A stretch of 64,000 bases of DNA, from NCBI GenBank assembly GCA_034406715.1, contig CP137870.1, positions 868,001 through 932,000 on the forward strand. Reading direction: 5' to 3'. The DNA is from Rhodotorula mucilaginosa. Lineage: Eukaryota; Basidiomycota; Microbotryomycetes; Sporidiobolales; Sporidiobolaceae. The position numbers and the translations under genes are program-made. This document shows positions 57,347 to 64,000 of this stretch, one piece after another. Below the pieces are notes generated by a model. It worked only from the letters and a program-made list of their open reading frames with translations. It was not told the origin of the DNA and searched no databases. Position 1 is the stretch's first letter; the number at the start of each line of letters is the position of its first letter.

Positions 57347-57778
57347 CCTGCCCGAGCCTACAGCTGCAGTCGTTCGGGTCAAACCCCCGCCTGCCGTCGG
57401 ATCGCGACGTCGACGTGGACCACAAACATTTTTTCTCTCCGTCCGCTAGACTAGGCTTATCGGCGCATGTATTGGCTACTAAGGCTCACGGTGATCCGGA
57501 CCGCGAAAATCACGTGTCGACTGGTGGCGAAAGTACAGACGTGTTTGCAGCAATCCAGTACGGAAGCGGGTGGCAACAAAAGGACAAGGGAGAGACGAGG
57601 ACCGGGGCTACAGAGAAGAGGATGACGGTACAAGTGTGGACATGTGTGCGGGTCGCGCCGGGTAGAATCGGCCGCTCAAAGAGAATCGAAAGTCGCCGCT
57701 CAAGTCGCCACCGGGGCCGGGAAGCGAGTTCTCGACCTTGGCCCAGGAGTTTCGAATCCTCGTATCCGAAGCGGCCGC
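57347..57778. other. Intergenic between SEC63 and a WD40 gene
   Basis: About 430 bp between two minus-strand genes, expected to contain the SEC63 promoter. No named motif. Confidence 0.45.
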
Positions 57779-60310
57779 TCAAGTCGCCGCGGTCGCAGTC
57801 GGGGGCGGTTTCCGTATGTCGGCCCACTCGTGCAGGGCGATACTGCCCGCGACCTGTCCCCTCCCTTCCTCCCACGCCGTGCTCATCAACATCGGCTCGT
57901 ACGGGTGCCAGCTGACATCGCGGACCGTCGACCCCCTCGTGCGACGCGACTCTCTCTTCGTCGTCCGGAGTTCGTAACTCGAAGGATCGTTGTACTCGCC
58001 CGTGTGCTGGTTGATCAGCGGGTGAGATTCTTGCCGGTCGAGGACGCCTGCGACGACTCCATCGAGGGACCAGATGTGGATCTTGCCGTCCGCACTGCCC
58101 GAGTAGATGTAGCGCTGGCCCGTGGTGGCGATTGGCGAAAAGTGGCAGCGGATCAAAGTTCGCAGGACAGCGTGCCCGCGGTAGGTCATGACCGAGTTGT
58201 CGTGCGGGTGCTTCTGGTACCTCGGCTTGACGTAATACGATTGGCGGTAGTCGTATCCGTCGATGCCGTACGACTTGCGGTCGAGGCGCAACCGATCAAA
58301 GTCGACGTCGCTCATCATCATGCGCAGACTGGCGAGTGCGCAGGGTTTCACGAAGATGGGTCAAGTCAGAGGATGGCGAGCTCGGGATACATAGTGGTAC
58401 CGGTCAATGAGAAGTGGGCTACTCACTCGAAGAGCTTGGCCGCCTGGTCCTTCCCGTTCGAAAGCAAGTAACGCCCATCGCCTTTTGGCTCGACAAACGT
58501 CACTCCCTCCGTGTGTCCAACACAAGTCCCACTTGGTTTCTGACCATCAAGACTCCGCCGGTCCCACACCTTGACGAATGAGTCGTCGCTCCCACTCAGC
58601 AACAGGTTGGAATCGCTCGCCGACCCGAACGCCACGGCGTTGACATCGTCCTGGTGCGCCAACACGCGCAACACGGTCCTGCGCGACTCGACGTCGTAGA
58701 CAAAGATCTGACCGTCCGAAGCGCCGGCGACGACTTCGCGCGCGTCGTGCGAGAAGCGGAGGGACCAGATCCCGAACCCGCCGTAGCTGCTCCGGCCCGC
58801 GCCCGAACCGAAATTCAACTCTTCCTGCTCGTGCTCGTCGTCGTGCGCGTCCCAGGACGAGGTGCCGCCGCTATTTTGCCCGCGACCGGTCTTGACCATA
58901 TGCGCGCGGGGCGAGATCGAGCTGTAGATCAACCACTCGTTGTCGGCCGAGAGTTCGGCGTCGGTCAACGTCCAGCGGCAGTTTTGCGGCGACGCTTTGA
59001 CAATCTTGGTCAACTTGAGAGAGGAGCGGTGCTCCCAGTCGTGCAGGAAGCCGGAGCGGGAACGGTGCGGCGCGCTCGAATCGGTCACCGACTTGTCGCC
59101 GACTCGGGGTGGCGTCGCCGTGTCGTAGATGTAAACGCTGTGTCACAGAGTTGGGTTTTATTAAACCTCTGCTGTGTACCTTGTGTGCAAGCGCTGGGAC
59201 GCACCGGAAGTCCTGGCAAGCCGTGTAGAAAAAGTTGCCGTCGCTGCTGTACTGGCCCGAGTAGACCTTGCTCGTAAACTGCGAGACTTCGACTCCCGCC
59301 GAGTTGGGCAGCATCATCTCCCCCAGCACATCCCTCCTCGGCTGACGAAAGTCGAGCTCGCGCCAGCGGAGGTAGTCGGCGGCGTTGTTCGGCGAAAAGT
59401 CCCACCCTTTGCGGAGCGAGTGGTCGTATTTCCGGGGGACGGGGCCGAAGGCGCCGCCTCGTTCGAGTCGGACGCCGGCTTCTTGCGGTTCGGTGATGAC
59501 GGGGTAGAAGTGCTTCCGAGTCCGGCGCGTTGGGCTGCGCGCAAGAGCGGAAGGCGGGGATTGTCAGAGTGGTCAGTACGCTGGAATCGCATCGACACAC
59601 ACTCGAGCACGAGAGCATAGCAGATGCGGCTCAGGCAGCAGCGAGGGTAAGTACGAGAGGCAGCACTGACCCCCACCAATCGCCACCGCCGTCACTTTCG
59701 TCGTCCTCGTCCTCCATCTCGGCGTCTTCGTCTTCGTCCTCGTCGTCATCGTCCACGATGCGCGTGCGAGCTCCGAACCTGCGCGCGAGCATGGCCCGGA
59801 TCGCTCCGAGCGTGATCGAAGTACCTTCGAGGTCGCTGGCGGTCAGGCGTCGGGGTTGTCCGTCGCTGCCGATGAGGACGACCGTTCCGCTCGAGGCTGT
59901 TCCCCAGGAAGAGCAAGACAGACACCGGAGGAGTTGAGATCGTCAGCGATCGATGGTCACCCTGGGAGTTTGCTGTTAACATGGGGGAACTGACGGTCGT
60001 AACCGATCTGGAGTGCGCCCCTCCCCTCGCCTGCGCCTGCTCCTGCACCTGCCCCGGTCGTCTCTCGCGGATCGGCGTCCTCGTCCTCGTCGTCGTCATC
60101 GTCGACGAAATCGTCGTGGTCCATCTGATCCAAAACTTCGTCCTGCCCGTCCGCGCGTGGCTGCCAGTCTGGATCCTGCTCTTGCTCGTCTTGGGAATCG
60201 GAGAGCTGCGCGACGGCTTCGAGGTGGTCCATGAGGGCGGGCGAGAAGGAAGCGTCCGAGTCGTCGTTCTCCGAGCTGGAGGACGGTTCGTAGTGCCCTG
60301 GCAAGTCCAT
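57779..60310 (-). CDS. DCAF11/LEC14B-like WD40 protein
   Basis: Five exons: 60310-59995, 59896-59677, 59534-59205, 59137-58427, 58328-57779; 708 residues. The first 170 residues are acidic (for example DFVDDDDDEDEDAD) with a central TASDLEGTSITLGAIRAML. The conserved part starts VLGEMMLPNSAGVEV and contains WD repeats with clear GH...WD pairs: SLRFSHDAREVVAGASDG, LAHQDDVNAVAFGSASDS, LSGSDDSFVKVWDRRS, CVGHTEGVTFV, YIYSGSADGKIHIWSLDG and DVSWHPYEPMLMSTAWE. This is the order of DCAF11/LEC14B, a substrate receptor for CUL4-DDB1 ubiquitin ligases. Whether this fungus uses it so is inference from the family. The exon 2/3 junction is the least secure join. Confidence 0.83.
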
Positions 60311-60875
60311 CCCTACAGCTTTCTCGCTGTACGGCGCGACTGAGGGCGGGTGCAAGAGCGCAAAGTGGAGGCGACGCCGAGTGGGGCGCGCGCGACCCCT
60401 TGCTCGTAAATCGCACAGGCATCAGTGTGCAGTGCGAGGTGGACATAGAAGCGAGTTACGTTTTCATACGATGTCCGAGGCACTTGGACTTGCATTCTGA
60501 ATTTTGTGAGGAGGGCGACTTGCTGCCTTGAGCGTGATCACGACCTCTCAGCCCGCTCTGACCACACCACAGCTGCCAGGGTGCAGTCGGACACGCTCAG
60601 TCGTCTCGAGTGATCTCGAAAAGGGGCGGTCAACACTCGCCGACCACGCTCGACGCAAGTGAAAGGACGAGCAGTCAGGGTCATGCACGGCAGCAGGTCG
60701 CTCGCTTCGACTCGTCAACCTCGACAGCCCGACGCACACCAGCAGGCTACCCAGACTGACCGTGAGTTCCATCTCTAACCTATTCCTGTGGGCTTGCACT
60801 TGCGTCTACCCTCTCCGGACTCCGGCGCGGCCAGCGAAGGGACCGTCTCGGACCTCGACGAGACGGCATTTGCAC
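60311..60875. other. Divergent intergenic region, WD40 and bHLH genes
   Basis: Contains promoters of the WD40 gene (minus) and the bHLH gene (plus). Extent depends on which exon opens the bHLH gene. No named motif. Confidence 0.4.
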
Positions 60876-62980
60876 ATGGGTCATCCCACCTCGCACCTGC
60901 ACACCCTCCCAGGCCCCGTGCACGGTCCAGAGACGTCAGCGTACACATACAGAGTCGCTGTGCTCGCGCCGCTGCCCCCATGGCTGCCCCTTACCGCCTC
61001 GCGAAACCTCGGCGATCCCTGTGAAACTCTGCAATCAGGCGGAACTCGTCTCGCGAGACTCGACATGCTGACACTTGGTCTGGCCTCGCGCGTACAGACT
61101 ACCGAGCACGCGCAGACTATTCTGCATTGCCTGCACCAGGTCCACTCACCGACCAGACGGCGTCGTCCTCCTCTTACGGATCCGGATCCGCCCCCCCTCC
61201 GTTCGCGTCCACCTCGACCCTGCACGCCTTTCTCCCGCCGCCCGCCCCGCCCGCATCCCTTTCCTACGCTACACCGTCCTCGATCCCTGCTCCTCGAAAC
61301 GCGAGCGGCGGCAACATGTCCTCGTTCCGGCAACCGGGTCCCTCCTCGACGCCGTCGTACCTCTCCTATCCAGGATCCGTCCTCCCAGCTCCTCCACCCT
61401 TCATCGCCCCACGCGAACCGGCCCCTCTATTCGACAGCAACGAGTCCGCCTTGCTCTCCACTTTCCTCACCACCCTCGATGTCGATCCCAATTTCTTGTT
61501 CAACCCCGTCTTGCCACCGGGGATGCCCTCGCCGCCGCCTCCAGACCGAAACTTGACCACGTACGGGATGGACGCGCGCGATCGCTGGGAGAGGGAACTC
61601 CGTGAACAGTATGGTGCTCGAGTTGAAGGCAACGGCAACGGTGGCCCTCCGGCGTCGACGGCGGCGGTGAGGACGACGACCGTGAGGAGGATACCAGACT
61701 TGCCCAACAGCGAGGACGAAGACGATGCCGACGCGCCGGACGACGTGCCCGTCAAAGACGAGATGGACGACGATCCCGATTTCGAGCCCAGGTCTCGGAG
61801 TAGCGGTGGCCACTCCGGGCGAGGGGCGCGAAAGAAGGCCGCGGGCGGGAGGGGAGGAGGCGCCGCCGCCAATGCTGCTGGTGGTCGTGGCTCGACGAAA
61901 AAGGCGAGAGTCAGCGCGGCCAAGCAGGCACCTCCTCAGCAGCAGCAGTTTGACGACGTCGATGGCGACGCCGAGATGGCAGATACGGCTTCTTCTTCGA
62001 CTCCCGGTTTGACTGCGAGTGGTCGGCCGAAACGGAACGCTCGACCGCCGAGGCGATTGTCCGGTACGAATGGGACCGCCGCTGTACCTGTCCCGGGGAG
62101 CTCTGCGACCCTGGCGCCTCCCACGTCCGCTAGATCGGCGCCGCGACCTCCTCCGAGCAAGACGAGCCTCGCGTCGTTGTCGTCGTCGTTGCCTGCTCTA
62201 CCGGATGACGCGATCAGCCAGCATCACCAACCGCTACACGCATATCCGCCGCCTCATCCGCAACAGCAGCAGCAGCAGCAATACCTGCAGCATCAATATC
62301 CACCGCATGGTCCGAGCCACGCCGGCGTGCCGCTCCCTCACGGCGCCGACTTTATGATGTCGGGACCGCTCTCGCCCGGATTGGACGAGCTACCCGAGCC
62401 GCCAGCAAGCAGCTATGCCGACACCCAACTAGGCGCCGGTTCAATCCACGGTCCTTCTGGACGCGGCGACGCCGAAGGCAGTCCCGCTTCTTCGTCGAAT
62501 GCCACACCGACCGGCACCGAGCGTGGCGGATCAGGAGGAGGAGCCGGTCGCGCCGCGCCGTTGACCGATTCTCAGAAACGGAGCAACCACATCCTATCGG
62601 AGCAGAAACGCCGCAACGCGATCCGGAGCGGGTTCAAAGACCTGGTCGACTTTCTCGTCGCCGGTGAAGCCGCGAGCGGGATCATCCTCGGTCCTCCCGG
62701 CTCGTCGAGTCAGTCCCTCCAGCAGCAACAGCAACAGGAGGCTGCGGCGCAGGCGCAAGCGGACGAAGAGGCTGCTGCGAATGGCAAGAAGCGTAAGGGG
62801 AAAGGGACAGGGAGGGGACGAGGGAGGAGGGGCGACGCCGGCGCGAACGCGAGCAAGAGCGTCGTGTTGACGCGCGCGGCGGACTATATCCTTTGGCTCG
62901 AGAGGGGCAACCGAGCCCTCGAGAACGAGATCGAACGCCTCGAAGCAGCCACAGCCGCCGCCGCGAACGGTGGTGCATGA
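60876..62980 (+). CDS. bHLH-zipper transcription factor with long loop
   Basis: Two exons, 60876-61020 and 61098-62980, 675 residues. The second exon is certain; the first is inferred from an in-phase GTGAAA/TACAG intron with a CTGAC branch site at about 61069. The bHLH starts near residue 541: basic region KRSNHILSEQKRRNAIR, helix 1 SGFKDLVDFL, then a loop of about 60 residues with a Gln run and KKRKGKGTGRGRGRR, helix 2 VVLTRAADYILWLE and a short zipper (ALENEIERLE). The His/Glu/Arg pattern predicts E-box (CANNTG) binding, as for Ino4-like factors. Upstream are Pro/Ala-rich blocks, an acidic patch and an AT-hook-like GRPKRNARPP. Confidence 0.8.
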
Positions 62981-63136
62981 TCGCCTTTTATACCCCCGCC
63001 CCTCACATCTCCGTTTTGTTCACGCATCCGCTCTAGCATACCTTCCGTGTTGACATGGTTACTTTCGCTTTTCTCCCTTTCGCTCTCGTATTGCTGTCAG
63101 CGACTCTGCTGGGAGAGAACCGATACAATATTTCAT

Positions 63137-64000
63137 CTAGACAAGCCAGCCCTGGCATTCCACTTTGGCCTTCCACCGCGACCGTCCGGCGGCGCCGCCT
63201 CCTTCGCGCTTCAAGAGCTCGTCTCGCAGCGTTTCCCATTGGACAAAGAAGCGGTCGACGAGCGGTCGGACGATGCGCGCCGAGAGGGAGAGTCGGCGCG
63301 TGCGGGCGAGCGATTCGACGTACACGAGGGATGCGGAAGGGGCGCCGACAAGCTGTAGGTGCCAGGTTTTCTCAGCTCCTCGTTCGGTTCTCTGTGATGT
63401 GTTGTCGATTACGTACTCGTGGGAGGAAGGCCGCGATCGTGATGGGCACGCAGCTCCCCGGACCGTTCAGCAGCACGAGGTCGGCAAACACCTTCCGGCC
63501 CGACGTCGTCAGGATGGGGGCGATCGCAATGTGCCACAGGCAAAAGGCGAGTGAGTACAGAGTCGTGAAAGGTGAAGTTAAGTAGGATTGGTGGACCCTT
63601 CGGGCGCGAGGGATTCGCAAGAGCCGGAACTGCAACGCCGTGAGAGAGTACGATGAGCGCGCTTGTACTCCGAGATTGGGACCCTTTATATGCCACGCTC
63701 ACCTCTCCAGCTCCTATGCTCTTCTCGAACGCGAGCGCCTTTGTCTCGCTGAGCGTGTCGCCCGACGAGATGATCCAGATCCGCCGGCTGAACCGATTCC
63801 AGTCGAGGTGGGCCACGAGGCGCATCATCTCGGCCGTGTGACCGCCTGCAGACAGCTCGACGTCAGCTCCAGTCTTCAGGCGTGCTGACAAGCCCCCTCC
63901 CTCGCTCACCAGAGCCGATGAAGACGGCGAGGGTCGCTTCATCGGACTTTTGACGACGAGGTGGAGCGCGTCGGTCCGAATGCGTCTTGACGATGACCTG
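63137..64000 (-). CDS. ALG14: ALG14, membrane anchor of the UDP-GlcNAc transferase (partial)
   Basis: Exons in view: 64000-63910 (continues beyond the right edge), 63845-63703, 63629-63417, 63352-63137. ALG14 anchors ALG13 at the ER and together they add the second GlcNAc to the dolichol-linked N-glycan precursor. Diagnostic sequence: LAVFIGSGGHTAEMMRL across the first visible junction, FSRRIWIISSGDTLSETKA, the RVHQSYLTSPFTTLYSL membrane-associated region, LVLLNGPGSCVPITIAAFL (family LxNGPGTCVP) and LVYVESLARTRRLSLSARIV, then the closing FFVQWETL before a lineage-specific basic tail. The N-terminal helix lies outside the window. Confidence 0.92.

Overview
The window looks like nuclear DNA of a basidiomycete yeast, most likely a red yeast of the Rhodotorula/Rhodosporidium group (Pucciniomycotina, Sporidiobolales). 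This is inferred from the GC-rich, codon-biased genes, the many short introns (mostly 40-110 nt, GT-AG, often with a CTGAC/CTAAC-like branch site), and a head-to-head pair of homeodomain mating-type genes. Gene models were spliced by hand; exon joins were accepted only when donor, acceptor and reading phase agreed and the joined protein matched its family where one is known.

Layout. 0-3.4 kb: the HD mating-type locus, with HD2 (minus) and HD1 (plus, TALE type) sharing a short promoter. 3.8-16.5 kb: an SLC25 mitochondrial carrier, a secreted beta-helix protein, an unrecognised Ser-rich protein, an AIM6-like phosphodiesterase, a DUF4336 protein and a metallo-beta-lactamase-fold hydrolase. 16.6-18.6 kb: two divergent small basic proteins. 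18.7-21.0 kb: an imperfect tandem duplication holding one intact TMEM256/DUF423 gene and one decayed copy. 21.5-23.8 kb: ribosomal protein genes RPS28 (eS28) and RPS5 (uS7), head to head with overlapping start codons. 24.7-31.6 kb: a PIG-Y-like GPI-anchor subunit, a four-TM fungal membrane protein and a large Zn2Cys6 factor. 32.0-38.6 kb: RVB1, IMP dehydrogenase and ribosomal protein uL2. 39-47.3 kb: a WW-domain protein, a full-length Argonaute with an intact slicer tetrad, and a WSS1-type DNA-protein crosslink protease. 47.9-51.2 kb: a NOPCHAP1-like chaperone, then a 2.7-kb gene-poor stretch with an AT-rich motif cluster. 51.2-64 kb: a second Zn2Cys6 factor, SEC63, a DCAF11/LEC14B WD40 protein, a bHLH-zipper factor with a long loop, and ALG14 cut by the right edge.

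Most genes are conserved housekeeping functions (ribosome, GTP synthesis, ER translocation, N-glycan and GPI synthesis). The items most worth attention are the HD locus, the start-codon overlap of RPS5 and RPS28 (each promoter would lie in the partner's first intron), the Argonaute gene with a 13-nt exon, and the partly decayed TMEM256 duplication. I saw no tRNA, rRNA, CRISPR array, intact transposon or virus-derived element.
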